Shown: positions 22,881 through 31,810 of the stretch, in pieces
Layout: each line of letters starts with the position of its first letter
Numbering within the stretch: position 1 is the stretch's first letter
DNA from: Vibrio aestuarianus
Lineage (GTDB): Bacteria; Pseudomonadota; Gammaproteobacteria; Enterobacterales; Vibrionaceae
Direction: 5' to 3'
NCBI RefSeq assembly: GCF_012395185.1
Contig: NZ_JAAZTU010000040.1
Span: 1 to 35,061, forward strand
Length of the DNA stretch: 35,061 nucleotides
Position numbers and translations under genes: made by a program
Notes under the pieces: model-generated
Seen by the model: the letters and a program-made list of their open reading frames with translations, nothing else
Databases searched by the model: none
What the model was told of the DNA's origin: nothing

Positions 22881-22957
22881 TAGCCAAACAACTTGAAGTT
22901 GCGATTCAAGTTGCAAAGGTACAACTAATTGCTGATTTCATGGAAGGGTGACTTATT

Positions 22958-23845
22958 TTGCAAAGTCCAATTACTTTAGAAGCACTTCATATTCTAGATG
23001 CTATTGATAGGCGTGGCAGCTTTGCAGCTGCGGCAAATGAACTCAACCGAGCACCTTCATCGCTCAGTTATCAAATACAAAAACTTGAGCAAGATTTAGA
23101 TATCATGATCTTTGATCGCTCAGGACACAAAGCTGCATTTACCGAGTCTGGATTGCTTATTTTAGAACGAGGGCGTGCCATTCTTGCTGCTACAGAAAAA
23201 TTAGTTAATGACGCGACACTACTTGCCAATGGCTGGGAGTTAGATCTGACGGTTGCCTTTGATGGGATCATACCGATCAATAATTTCTTTCCTATGGTGG
23301 AAGCTTTAGGTAACGTAAGTAAAACTAGGGTACGGCTTCAAGAAGAAATTTTAGCGGGTTGCTGGGAATCTTTGTCAGCAGGTCGCTCTGATCTACTGAT
23401 TTGCCCAAGAATAGAAACTTTGCCACAAGACGTTAAAGCCGAAACGATTGGTTCTATGTCGATGATTTGGGTAGCTGCAAGTTCGCACTATGTCCATAAA
23501 CGAAACGGGGCATTTGATGAAGTAGCACGCGAAAAATATCGAGTTATAGCAATTGCTGATACCGCTCGTGAGCAACCAGCGATGAGCGTTAATATTTTGC
23601 AGAAACAACCAAGACTAACGGTGACAAATTTTAGTGCCAAATGTGAAGCACTGATCAACGGGTTAGGAATAGGAACACTACCGAAGCAAATAGCTTTACC
23701 TCTAATAGCGGAAGGCAAACTAAAAATCATAGATGGTTCTCCAGAATCTCCGGTTGAAATTATTATGGCGTGGCGTCGAAATAAAATGGGTGAGGCCAAA
23801 TCGTGGTGCGTACAGTACCTTAAGAAAAACTGGTCGTTAGGCTAA
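22958..23845 (+). CDS. LysR-family regulator, YhaJ-like
   Basis: A 295-aa LysR-type regulator. The winged helix-turn-helix is LEALHILDAIDRRGSFAAAA, followed by RAPSSLSYQIQKLEQDLDIMIFDRSGHK (residues about 7-56). The effector domain ends IIMAWRRNKMGEAKSWCVQYLKK. Overall it follows E. coli YhaJ, a sensor of aromatic metabolites that affects yhaK and virulence genes in pathogens. The start is TTG 22958, with GGAAGGG at 22942-22948 nine bases before it. There is no divergent partner, since an ERIC-like repeat lies upstream, so its target is not obvious. It is convergent with patZ. Confidence 0.88.
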   Translation: MQSPITLEALHILDAIDRRGSFAAAANELNRAPSSLSYQIQKLEQDLDIMIFDRSGHKAAFTESGLLILERGRAILAATEKLVNDATLLANGWELDLTVAFDGIIPINNFFPMVEALGNVSKTRVRLQEEILAGCWESLSAGRSDLLICPRIETLPQDVKAETIGSMSMIWVAASSHYVHKRNGAFDEVAREKYRVIAIADTAREQPAMSVNILQKQPRLTVTNFSAKCEALINGLGIGTLPKQIALPLIAEGKLKIIDGSPESPVEIIMAWRRNKMGEAKSWCVQYLKKNWSLG

Positions 23846-23892
23846 GCGGAGCGCTTATTTCTCAGCTTGTGAGTAAATGATCAAATGAAAGC

Positions 23893-23916
23893 GGGAAGAT
23901 CAAGGTCGATCTTCCC
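23893..23916. terminator. Bidirectional terminator-like hairpin between LysR gene and patZ
   Basis: GGGAAGATC (23893-23901) pairs with GATCTTCCC (23908-23916) around AAGGTC. Neither flank has a long T-run (TTGTG on plus, GCTTTCATTT on minus), but the stem is strong and sits just past both convergent stops. Confidence 0.6.
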
Positions 23917-23923
23917 TTGTGAC

Positions 23924-26611
23924 TCAGACCTTATTTAATACTAACACCATGTCAGCTGTGCCATCTTCAAAATGAATGTCGACTTCAAAGCCCAATTTTT
24001 GAGCAAGCGTCAGCATTCCTCGGTTTGTCGGCATGGTCATCCCTGATATTTGTACAGTACCTTTTAAACGACAGTAATCGATGACTTTTTGCAGCAAAAT
24101 TTTTCCTAAGCCGTTTCCTTTAAGATCGGAGCGGATCAAAATAGCAAATTCAGCATCGGTATTTTCTGGGTTAATTAGTGCTCGAGAAACCCCAATAATC
24201 TTGCCTTCACCATCATTATTGTCAACGGCAACAAAAGCCATCTCTCTGTCGTAATCAATTTGGGTAAAGTTGGCTAATGCCTCGTGGTTGAACTCGCCAA
24301 CATCAGAGAAAAAGCGCTTGTATAAATCTTCTTTCGAGACGTTATGAATAAACTCTGCGTGCTGTGGTTCATCTTCCGGCAAGATAGGCCGTAACATCAC
24401 AACAGAATTGTCTCGTAGCGTCACCTGTTCCTCAAGTTCACTTGGATAAGGACGAATCGCCAGCCTACTGTGTCCATCACCTTGAAATGGTTTTAATATT
24501 AAATCAGCATCAAGGATCGTAAATTGGCTTCCATTAGCAAGCACTGGATGTATATCCAGCTCGTGAATTTGTGGACAATCTATTATCATTTGCGAAATTC
24601 GCACCAGAAATTCAGACAAGCCATTAACATTCATCGGTTCTGGTAATTTTTGTAGCCTAATTTTGCCTCCACGAATTGCCCTTACAATCAAATAACGGGC
24701 TAATGTCATATTGAGTGGCGGCAAAGCGGCTGCAGCGTCAATGGCTTCATCCCATTCTGATCCACCTTGCCCTAGCAAGATCACCGGGCCAAAAGTCGCA
24801 TCTGTTTTAACCTTAATACGTAACTCTTCTCCGCCAGCGAGTTTAGCCATTCCTTGAACCAATAAGCCATGAATATTAGCTGATGGATAGGAGAGCTGCG
24901 TTCGGTCTAAGATTGCTTGAGCGGCGTTTGCCACTTCATGGCTATTGCGTAAGTTAAGCATCACGCCCTGAACATCGGACTTATGGGCAATATCTGGTGA
25001 TCTCAATTTCACTGCGACAGGGTAACCAATTTGTTCCGCAATATGGACTGCTTCACTCGCATCAGAAGCTATCCATGTCGGCAACACATCAAAATTAAAG
25101 CACTTAAACAGTGTACCTATTTGATGAGTATCTAAATGCAAAGTGGATTGCTCGCCAAGCTGCTTATTAATCCACTGTTGTGCGGTGTGGATTTCTGAAA
25201 CATGAACGGGCTCTGCAGTAGTTGGGGTTTCCATCAACTGTTTTTGATTGCGCCTATATTCGACCAGATGCATGAATGCGACCACAGCACTTTCTGGAGT
25301 ACGATAAGTTGGAATACCTGCCTGAGTGAATATTTGTCTAGCAGGACGAGCTGTTAATTCTCCAGACCAATTGGTTAAGATATTGAAATGTTTATGCCTT
25401 GGATGCGCTCTAATCGCATCAACAACGGCTTGTGCCGTCTGCTCTGATTGCGCAATAGCTGAAGGACTATGCATGATAAGAATTGCATCGGCTTCATCAC
25501 TATCTAGCAGTGCATTAAGCGTATTGACGTACCTTGTGTGATCCGCATCGCCAACCATATCGATAGGATTACTATGTGACCAACTATCAGGTAAACATTG
25601 ATTCAATTTCTTAAAAATATGTTCTTCAAGCTCCGCCAGCTTTCCACCGCGCTCAAGCAAAGTATCCACCGCCATAATCGCAGGGCCGCCACCATTTGTA
25701 ATGATGGCCAATCGTTCACCTCTAAGTGGTACAGAGTGGGTAAGAGTCTCTACCGCGGCAAATAATTCATGGGTATTATTGACTCGTAGCATACCAGTTC
25801 GCTTAATCGCGGAGTCATAAATAATGTCTAGAGTATCATCACCCCCTGTATGAGCTTGTGCTGCTTTACGACCCGCCAGAGTTCGGCCGCCTTTGAGCAC
25901 CAGTATTCTTCGATTGCGTGAAGCCGCTCGTGCAGCGGACATAAAACGCCTTGCGTCTTTTATTGTGTCAACATACAAAAGGATCGCGTCGGTATGCCTA
26001 TCTGTACTAAGGCAATCAAGTAGATCGGCAAAGTCAATGTCACTGGCGTTGCCTAATGAAATAAATGCGGAAAATCCAATTTGTTTATCGTTAGCCCAAT
26101 CCAAAATGGTGGTACAAACGGCAGCGGATTGAGAAATAAACGCGATATTGCCTTTCAATGCCGTTACTGGAGAAAACGAGGCGTTGAAATTAAGCCAAGG
26201 CAAAATTAAACCTAAACTGTTGGGGCCGAGCACACGAATTGCTGCTGATTTAGCGATTTCTGAGCACTGTTTTTGGATCTCAATACCCTGATCGTCAAGT
26301 TTGTACATATCAGACGAAAGTACAATGACAGATGAAATTCCTTTTGCCGCTAACTGTTTAAAAATGGCTACGTTTCTTGTTGCATGGGTACAGAGGATTG
26401 CGATGTCAGGAACGATAGGTAATGCATCGATGGTTTTGTAAGCTAAAACACCACAAACGGACGGGTAATAAGGGGTAACAGGCATGATTGCGCCATCGAA
26501 TCCACCTTGCAGCAAATTCTTCATAACAATGTTGCCTGCGCGAAAAGGCCTGACGGACGCACCAATGACTGCGATTGATTTCGGTTTTAAAAATGGGCTT
26601 AAATTATTCAT
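23924..26611 (-). CDS. patZ: Protein lysine acetyltransferase PatZ
   Basis: An 895-aa multidomain enzyme of the PatZ/Pat (YfiQ, Pka) type, which acetylates lysines, classically on acetyl-CoA synthetase. From the N-terminus: a CoA-binding Rossmann domain (PKSIAVIGAS, 10-19), succinyl-CoA-ligase-like domains with GPNSLG (129-134) and AHTGG (253-257), a helical linker, an ATP-grasp domain (about 490-700; GYPVAVKLRSPDIAHKSDVQG), and a GNAT domain (about 735-895) with acetyl-CoA loop RSDLKGNGLGKILL at 827-840. H254 occupies the place of the catalytic phospho-histidine of NDP-forming acyl-CoA synthetases, which I recall as lost in the E. coli enzyme. A CRP-like site lies upstream, consistent with cAMP control of patZ in E. 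coli. Confidence 0.92.
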   Translation of the reverse strand: MNNLSPFLKPKSIAVIGASVRPFRAGNIVMKNLLQGGFDGAIMPVTPYYPSVCGVLAYKTIDALPIVPDIAILCTHATRNVAIFKQLAAKGISSVIVLSSDMYKLDDQGIEIQKQCSEIAKSAAIRVLGPNSLGLILPWLNFNASFSPVTALKGNIAFISQSAAVCTTILDWANDKQIGFSAFISLGNASDIDFADLLDCLSTDRHTDAILLYVDTIKDARRFMSAARAASRNRRILVLKGGRTLAGRKAAQAHTGGDDTLDIIYDSAIKRTGMLRVNNTHELFAAVETLTHSVPLRGERLAIITNGGGPAIMAVDTLLERGGKLAELEEHIFKKLNQCLPDSWSHSNPIDMVGDADHTRYVNTLNALLDSDEADAILIMHSPSAIAQSEQTAQAVVDAIRAHPRHKHFNILTNWSGELTARPARQIFTQAGIPTYRTPESAVVAFMHLVEYRRNQKQLMETPTTAEPVHVSEIHTAQQWINKQLGEQSTLHLDTHQIGTLFKCFNFDVLPTWIASDASEAVHIAEQIGYPVAVKLRSPDIAHKSDVQGVMLNLRNSHEVANAAQAILDRTQLSYPSANIHGLLVQGMAKLAGGEELRIKVKTDATFGPVILLGQGGSEWDEAIDAAAALPPLNMTLARYLIVRAIRGGKIRLQKLPEPMNVNGLSEFLVRISQMIIDCPQIHELDIHPVLANGSQFTILDADLILKPFQGDGHSRLAIRPYPSELEEQVTLRDNSVVMLRPILPEDEPQHAEFIHNVSKEDLYKRFFSDVGEFNHEALANFTQIDYDREMAFVAVDNNDGEGKIIGVSRALINPENTDAEFAILIRSDLKGNGLGKILLQKVIDYCRLKGTVQISGMTMPTNRGMLTLAQKLGFEVDIHFEDGTADMVLVLNKV

Positions 26612-26721
26612 GTAGCTACACCATTCATTAGTGAACTGCTGCTAGCTTAACCAACAAATGGTGAACTTGTTGGCGATATTCGTTTGAATGTGATCGTTTT
26701 GGCAGCGGACATATGCGACTT

Positions 26722-26737
26722 TGTGCCACAAATCACA
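26722..26737. promoter_or_regulatory. CRP-like site between patZ and SPOR lipoprotein gene
   Basis: TGTGCCACAAATCACA matches the CRP consensus TGTGA-N6-TCACA except for one base. It lies 111 bp upstream of patZ and just before a good -10 TATAAT (26749-26754) for the plus-strand gene. It could activate patZ and occlude the other promoter. A 7-bp dyad CCAACAA/TTGTTGG (26651-26673) is also present. Confidence 0.5.
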
Positions 26738-26830
26738 GTGTAAGGGTATATAATTAAAAAGCGTGCTTGATTCTGGGCGTCGCTATCGGCATGATTTATA
26801 GTAATTTCTACTTAAGGCGTTGAACATTTC

Positions 26831-27400
26831 ATGAAAAAAATAGCAATTGTCGGTTTATCACTCCTTTTGGCTGCTTGTGCTTCAGATACTTACATTACTG
26901 ATGTGACATCTGAAAGTCACCGCGAAGAGTACAAAGTCGCCTCTGTACAGCAACCAGTAATGACTCAAGATGGTATGGCGAATGGGATTTCTGAAAGCAA
27001 CGTTGAACCAAACGTTGTAAAAATGCCGCCAAAAGCTGTAGAAAAACAAGTCGCTCAAACTAAACCTGCGGTTGCTATTATTCCACCAACCGCCAAACAA
27101 AAAGCAATGAACCCACGTTTTGGCTACACGATTCAGGTGGTTGCGGTTGGTTCACAAACCAAAGTTGATCAATTCGCGAGCAAATTACCGACAGCTGACA
27201 ATCAACCGATTTGGGAAAACTACAAAGTCGTAAATGGCACTAAGTGGTATACCGTTCTTTATGGGGATTATGCAACACGTGCAGATGCACTAGAAGCTAT
27301 CAATACGCTTCCCGCTGAATTCCAGGCAATGAAGCCGTTCGCGAAAAGCATCGATGCTATTAAGAATTCTGAGTTTCCAACGCTCAACAAGTTAAATTAA
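26831..27400 (+). CDS. SPOR-domain lipoprotein
   Basis: A 189-aa lipoprotein. The signal peptide MKKIAIVGLSLLLAAC has C16 as the lipidated cysteine. Next comes a low-complexity linker rich in Val, Pro and Lys (about 30-95), then a SPOR domain (about 97-175; FGYTIQVVAVGSQTKVDQFA, then KWYTVLYGDYATRADALEAI). SPOR domains bind denuded glycan strands of septal peptidoglycan, so it probably localises to division sites, as DamX and FtsN do. The ATG at 26831 follows a likely promoter with TATAAT at 26749-26754. A hairpin at 27436-27451 follows, before ddl. Confidence 0.85.
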   Translation: MKKIAIVGLSLLLAACASDTYITDVTSESHREEYKVASVQQPVMTQDGMANGISESNVEPNVVKMPPKAVEKQVAQTKPAVAIIPPTAKQKAMNPRFGYTIQVVAVGSQTKVDQFASKLPTADNQPIWENYKVVNGTKWYTVLYGDYATRADALEAINTLPAEFQAMKPFAKSIDAIKNSEFPTLNKLN

Positions 27401-27435
27401 CCTCTGTTGAACTATACCGACTACTGATGTTAAAG

Positions 27436-27451
27436 AGGGGCGAAAGCCCCT
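27436..27451 (+). terminator. Terminator-like hairpin before ddl
   Basis: AGGGGC (27436-27441) and GCCCCT (27446-27451) close a GAAA tetraloop; TTAATTGTTT follows. It is strong in the stem but weak in the U-tract. Confidence 0.6.
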
Positions 27452-27577
27452 TAATTGTTTGGTATTTAAGCAGTTAAGTCCAAAAATTACATTTGCTTAG
27501 CTAAAATTGTGTAACTTCTTGCTGAATTGATTATGATGTTTAATTAGCTTATCTAGTAACATCACGGACAGATTTTA

Positions 27578-28579
27578 ATGACAACAACAATCCTTCTACT
27601 GTGTGGTGGCGGTTCTTCTGAGCATGAAGTATCGCTTGTTTCTGCTAACTATTTACAAGCTCAACTTGAGATGACAAAGAGTTTCAATGTTATTCGGGTT
27701 GAAATGAAAGATGATGGTTGGTATAGCGAGCAAGGTGAGTTGAGTTATTTAGATACCAATGCTGCAACGTTAAACACTAGCAGTAGTTCGACAAAAATCG
27801 ACTTTGTCGTGCCATGTATCCATGGATTTCCAGGGGAAACTGGCGATATTCAATCCATGCTTGAATTAGCTGGCATTCCTTATCTAGGCTGTGGTCCTGA
27901 AGCCAGCTCTAACAGCTTTAATAAAATCACTTCCAAGCTGTGGTATGACGCTCTGGGCATCCCAAATACGCCTTATTTATTTTTGACTGACAACAATGCC
28001 CAAGCTTATCAGCAATGCGAAAAAGCATTATCAGAGTGGGGCGCCATATTTGTAAAAGCTGCACGGCAAGGCTCATCAGTTGGGTGTTACAAGGTCACAA
28101 ATGTTCAGCAGTTAGCTACAGCGATTGATTCTGCATTCAGTTATTCAGAGCAGGTGCTGGTTGAAAAGGCGCTCAAACCACGTGAACTAGAAGTTGCGGC
28201 TTACCAAATTGATGATGTTCTGTATTTATCTAAACCAGGAGAAGTGATTGCTCCAGAAGATGCGTTTTATACTTATGAAGAAAAATACAGTGCAGATAGC
28301 CATTCAATGACGGAAATTGAAGCAAAAAATCTTACGGATCAGCAGTTAGCATCGATAAGGCATTGTGCAGAAAAAGTGTTTACGCATATGAAGTTAAGAC
28401 ACTTATCTCGAATTGATTTCTTTTTAACGGCCGATGGTGCAATTTATCTAAATGAAGTCAATACCTTCCCAGGCATGACTCCGATTTCAATGTTCCCGAA
28501 AATGCTGGAACATAACGGCCATTGTTTTCATGAATTCCTTGCAAATTGCGTGACAACGTCACTCAAAGCCAAGGTTTAA
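27578..28579 (+). CDS. ddl: D-alanine--D-alanine ligase
   Basis: A 333-aa ATP-grasp ligase that joins two D-alanines for the peptidoglycan stem. Recognisable segments are LLCGGGSSEHEVSLVSA at the N-terminus, PCIHGFPGETGDIQSMLELA, the ATP-loop KAARQGSSVGCYKV, EKALKPRELEVA, and the metal-binding end RIDFFLTADGAIYLNEVNTF followed by PGMTPISMFPKM. The length and motifs are complete. It is cytoplasmic. Its last 17 bases overlap the 3' end of the convergent recombinase gene, with no terminator between them, so the two transcripts must be antisense at their ends. Confidence 0.95.
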   Translation: MTTTILLLCGGGSSEHEVSLVSANYLQAQLEMTKSFNVIRVEMKDDGWYSEQGELSYLDTNAATLNTSSSSTKIDFVVPCIHGFPGETGDIQSMLELAGIPYLGCGPEASSNSFNKITSKLWYDALGIPNTPYLFLTDNNAQAYQQCEKALSEWGAIFVKAARQGSSVGCYKVTNVQQLATAIDSAFSYSEQVLVEKALKPRELEVAAYQIDDVLYLSKPGEVIAPEDAFYTYEEKYSADSHSMTEIEAKNLTDQQLASIRHCAEKVFTHMKLRHLSRIDFFLTADGAIYLNEVNTFPGMTPISMFPKMLEHNGHCFHEFLANCVTTSLKAKV

Positions 28580-29525
28580 TCGTTTTAAATTTCATTTTCT
28601 CCTGGTCTGCGGTGTGAGTTTTACCAATATATTGGGCTGGCATCGCAGGGCTTAACCACCGTCCAAATTGTTGAATATCTCTCATCTTATAACCTTGCTT
28701 CGCTAATTCTTGCGCCGCTCCTATTCGTGTCGATTGGCCTGAAAATTTTAGGTTCATCAGACCTAGCTGCTTACCTGCATTACGCAAAATACGAAAAATC
28801 GACGCATCATTGAGCGATTTTGAAGAAATATTACCGTGACGATCTATAGAGCAAAAAACAATACCTTCATTTCTGTTAACAATTGTCAGCCAACGATTAA
28901 GCGCTAATGAAGCCCTATCGGAAAGAGAATAGTTTGCTTCCCCAACATGTACTGTTATCGCTAACTCATTATCTATACTGATTTGTTCACGCTCGAAGAA
29001 TTTAAGTTCTCCTCGTTTGAGCACGCATTCAAACATCACATAATAAATAGCGAGATCTCGGATGTCTTTTTTATATTCAGAACGTGAGAGTCGCTCATCC
29101 AAGGCGAATAGATGCTCTTGGGTAAATGCCATTGCTTGTTTTGCGTCATCTAACTTCTCTAATCTGAGGTTGGCAAGTGACATTTGAACTTTACGGTTTG
29201 TGGTTGGATCATTTAAAGAGAGTAATGAGTGTATGATACCAATAGTGACCGCGTAACGTCTTATGGTCGAGTATTTGCGAGTTCTTGCTTCATATTCAAT
29301 AAATTGCCTAACTGCTGTCACTGATGCCGGCAAAGGAGATACATGCTTTGAAATACAGAAAGAAACAAAGTGATTCCAATCTTTTGTCATCGCGAGTAAA
29401 GAGTTTCTGGAATATTGATTTTGTACTAGTTGTTGGAACTGCTCTAAACGAATGGGTGAAGAAAATTCACTAAGCTTTTGTTTTAAAATAATAGGATCTG
29501 TGATGACGGGAATGTTTTTTCTCAT
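28563..29525 (-). CDS. Tyrosine recombinase, variant active site
   Basis: A 320-aa phage-integrase-family protein. The SAM-like N-terminal domain (about 20-110) resembles core-binding domains (NSLLAMTKDWNHFVSFCISK). The catalytic domain keeps R171 (LKRGELKF), R267 in GQSTRIGAAQELAKQGY, W290 (FGRW) and the nucleophile Y299 (AQYIG), nine residues after W290 as usual. The HxxR box reads Q264-S-T-R, so the conserved histidine is glutamine. It is not flanked by phage genes; its neighbours are ddl (convergent, 17-bp overlap) and a DUF3319-like gene (divergent). It is probably a resident chromosomal recombinase of unknown target. Confidence 0.85.
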   Translation of the reverse strand: MRKNIPVITDPIILKQKLSEFSSPIRLEQFQQLVQNQYSRNSLLAMTKDWNHFVSFCISKHVSPLPASVTAVRQFIEYEARTRKYSTIRRYAVTIGIIHSLLSLNDPTTNRKVQMSLANLRLEKLDDAKQAMAFTQEHLFALDERLSRSEYKKDIRDLAIYYVMFECVLKRGELKFFEREQISIDNELAITVHVGEANYSLSDRASLALNRWLTIVNRNEGIVFCSIDRHGNISSKSLNDASIFRILRNAGKQLGLMNLKFSGQSTRIGAAQELAKQGYKMRDIQQFGRWLSPAMPAQYIGKTHTADQEKMKFKTIKPWL

Positions 29526-29626
29526 CTTAATGCACTATAACAACAAAAATTATCAATAAATATACTTGATAACGGCGTAGATACAATTATTATTTAATTA
29601 ACCACAATTAAAAGACCAGATAAAAT

Positions 29627-29998
29627 ATGGCTATTTCGATATATCGAGGTTTTAACCTTAAATCGGCTCCTAATTCCACTGAAATATGGCAAGTGAAAAT
29701 TAAAAACCATGTTTTGACTGGAAACCTTGCTGCGGTGAAAAAAAGCATAGACTGGTGGTGTGATACAGCATCTATTATTGACCCGCGTGAATTCAATTCT
29801 GTTGGACAAAAACGGAATGTAACCTCTGGACACCAAGAACAATTTGGTGGCTTTACTCTTAAAAACGATACCGGTGAAGCTAACGCTTGGTATTGCTTTT
29901 TTAATGGTCGCTTAATCAAAGGTTCTAAAGTGGCTATTCAAAAACATATCGAAGCTTTTTTGCTAGCAAAGCAAAAAGCAGAACAAATGAAGAAGTAA
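29627..29998 (+). CDS. Small conserved protein, DUF3319-like
   Basis: A 123-aa protein of a type seen in vibrios. The first half has alternating strands (GFNLKSAPNSTEIWQVKIKN), then a Trp-rich helix (VKKSIDWWCDTASI). The end is a charged helix (KHIEAFLLAKQKAEQMKK). There is no signal peptide. I am only moderately sure of the DUF3319 label and know no function. The ATG at 29627 lacks a strong ribosome site. It is six bases upstream of yciH and probably co-transcribed with it. Confidence 0.72.
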   Translation: MAISIYRGFNLKSAPNSTEIWQVKIKNHVLTGNLAAVKKSIDWWCDTASIIDPREFNSVGQKRNVTSGHQEQFGGFTLKNDTGEANAWYCFFNGRLIKGSKVAIQKHIEAFLLAKQKAEQMKK

Positions 29999-30004
29999 TA
30001 ATTT

Positions 30005-30316
30005 ATGACGCTTGTATATTCAACTGATTTAGGTCGTATTAAATCAGAGCCTGAGAAAGTAGAACGGCCGAAAGGTGATGGTATTGTCAGAATTCATCGC
30101 CAAACCAAAGGTCGAAAAGGTAAAGGCGTAAGCATAATTACCGGACTAGACTTAGATGATGCTCCATTAAAGTTATTGGCAGCAGAATTGAAAAAAGTAT
30201 GCGGATGTGGCGGTTCAGTAAAAGATGGCGACATCGAAATACAAGGTGATGTACGAGACAAAGTCAAGCTTCACCTTGAAAAGAAAGGTTTAACTGTTAA
30301 GCTATCTGGTGGTTGA
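30005..30316 (+). CDS. yciH: YciH, SUI1/eIF1-like protein
   Basis: A 103-aa homologue of the eukaryotic initiation factor eIF1. The basic N-terminal tail (RIHRQTKGRKGKGVSIITGL) leads into the SUI1 fold, with LKKVCGCGGSVKDGDIEIQGD and a final strand GLTVKLSGG. In E. coli YciH affects fidelity of start selection and stress translation. The start at ATG 30005 follows the preceding gene by six bases. The C-CGCGG cluster is conserved in the family. Confidence 0.92.
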   Translation: MTLVYSTDLGRIKSEPEKVERPKGDGIVRIHRQTKGRKGKGVSIITGLDLDDAPLKLLAAELKKVCGCGGSVKDGDIEIQGDVRDKVKLHLEKKGLTVKLSGG

Positions 30317-30330
30317 TGCTTAAATTGAAC

Positions 30331-30404
30331 AATCTCCTCAATCGCATAGATAATCTATGTGATTGAGTTGAGGAAATATAACCAACACCGCTGTAGCTTC
30401 AAGC
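30331..30404. repeat. Degenerate ERIC-like repeat, second copy
   Basis: ATCGCATAGATAATCTATGT followed by GATTGAGTTGAGG, and then CCAACACCGCTGTAGCTTCA, match the 22753-22880 element in its central and right parts with many changes. Both ends are truncated. The remaining gap to the efflux operon contains only the IR noted at 30557-30581 and AT-rich promoter-like sequence. Confidence 0.6.
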
Positions 30405-30556
30405 AAGCGAACTTAATTGTCATTGCTAGATGATGATACCCATAATTTTCTTATCTCTCACTGTTTAAGCTCCATGTATCTCTCATGTGAGTAAATTTTC
30501 GAGAGCGAAACAACCAAGCAACATTGATCGCGTTTTTATCACGATGTTTTCTTATA

Positions 30557-30581
30557 GTTTCATTGAGTTACAGTTTGAAAC
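30557..30581. promoter_or_regulatory. Inverted repeat upstream of RND operon
   Basis: GTTTCA (30557-30562) and TGAAAC (30576-30581) are 13 bases apart. They lie about 95 bp before the adaptor gene and upstream of a -10 candidate TATGAT (30625-30630). The spacing resembles operators of TetR-type efflux repressors, but no such gene is nearby, so this is weak. Confidence 0.25.
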
Positions 30582-30673
30582 ACTTCCTTTTTATCTTCTT
30601 TTATTTTTCTGACAAATCAAGCGGTATGATTGCTGTATTTTTAACGAATCCTGTTCTAATAAGATTATAAATA

Positions 30674-31801
30674 ATGCAAAAGAAACCACTTGCGGCACTT
30701 ATTGCTACAACACTCATCTTAGTTGGGTGCGGTGAAACGGAAAACGTTCAAACCCAAACTCCATTGCCACTTGTTGAAACACAACAAGTTATTCTTGTCG
30801 AGCATCAACCAAGTAAATCTTATATTGGCCGCATCGAGGCGATAGAAGACACAAATATTACTGCTCAAGTTTCTGGTTATCTGCAGGCCCGTCATTTTAA
30901 AGAAGGACAAGTGGTCGAAAAGGGTGATTTGTTGTACACCATCGAGCCATCATCATTCGAAGCTCAGCTAGCAAGTGCAAAAGCGGCTGTAGCGCAAGCT
31001 AATGCTGCGCTCAAAAAAGCACAGCTTGACCATGTGAGAGGCAATGAACTCCTTCCACGTGGCAGTATTTCTCAATCTGAATTTGATGCATTAACGGCGG
31101 CATTGCATGGTGGCCGTGCTGAATTAGAAGCGGCAAAAGCAAAATTAAAACTAGCCGAAGTTAATCTTTCATACACTCAAATACGAGCTCCTTTTAGTGG
31201 CCGTATTAGTGATAGTAAAGTCAGTTCTGGTGATTTAGTCTCCCCATCAACAGGTATTTTGGCTACGCTTGTGAGCTTAGATCCTATCAATACGGCCTTT
31301 AGTGTTAGTGAACGAGAGCGTATTGCTTTAGGTATGGATAAAATTAAAGGTGATGGAACAACACAAGCGACTGGCGTTGAAGTGCTACTAGAGCTCGAAA
31401 ATGGCGAGCAATACCCTTATTTAGGTCAGCTAAATTACTTAGGCAATCGAATTAATCTAAGTACTGGCACTATTGATATGCGTGCCGTTATTCCCAACCC
31501 CGAACAGCGACTTCTTCCCGGCCAACACATCAAAATCAACCTTCGTGAAAGCGTTGCTAAAAATGTTATCGTTATCCCACGTCGTGCAGTCCAAACAGAC
31601 TTAGAGGGTGATTTTGTTATGGTGATGTCAGACGATAATATTGCAGAACGTCGCAATGTCGACTTGGGGCCTCAAGTTGAGCAAGGTATTAGCATCAATC
31701 AAGGCCTATCACTTAATGATGTGGTGATCACCCAAGGTCTACAACGTGTCCGCAATGGTGTTGAAGTTCGTACTCAAACGCCAACAACGACCAATCAATA
31801 A
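30674..31801 (+). CDS. RND efflux periplasmic adaptor lipoprotein
   Basis: A 375-aa membrane-fusion protein (AcrA/VexA type). The signal peptide ends LILVGC with C19 as the lipidated cysteine. The lipoyl half-motifs (GYLQARHFKEGQVVEKGDLL and the later IRAPFSGRISDSKVSSGDLV) flank a helical hairpin (about 95-150, ASAKAAVAQANAALKKAQLD). The beta-barrel and membrane-proximal parts follow. It links the inner-membrane pump to an outer-membrane channel of the TolC type. It overlaps nothing; the pump gene starts nine bases after its stop, so the two form an operon. No channel gene is in the window. Confidence 0.92.
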   Translation: MQKKPLAALIATTLILVGCGETENVQTQTPLPLVETQQVILVEHQPSKSYIGRIEAIEDTNITAQVSGYLQARHFKEGQVVEKGDLLYTIEPSSFEAQLASAKAAVAQANAALKKAQLDHVRGNELLPRGSISQSEFDALTAALHGGRAELEAAKAKLKLAEVNLSYTQIRAPFSGRISDSKVSSGDLVSPSTGILATLVSLDPINTAFSVSERERIALGMDKIKGDGTTQATGVEVLLELENGEQYPYLGQLNYLGNRINLSTGTIDMRAVIPNPEQRLLPGQHIKINLRESVAKNVIVIPRRAVQTDLEGDFVMVMSDDNIAERRNVDLGPQVEQGISINQGLSLNDVVITQGLQRVRNGVEVRTQTPTTTNQ

Positions 31802-31810
31802 GGGGGCGAA

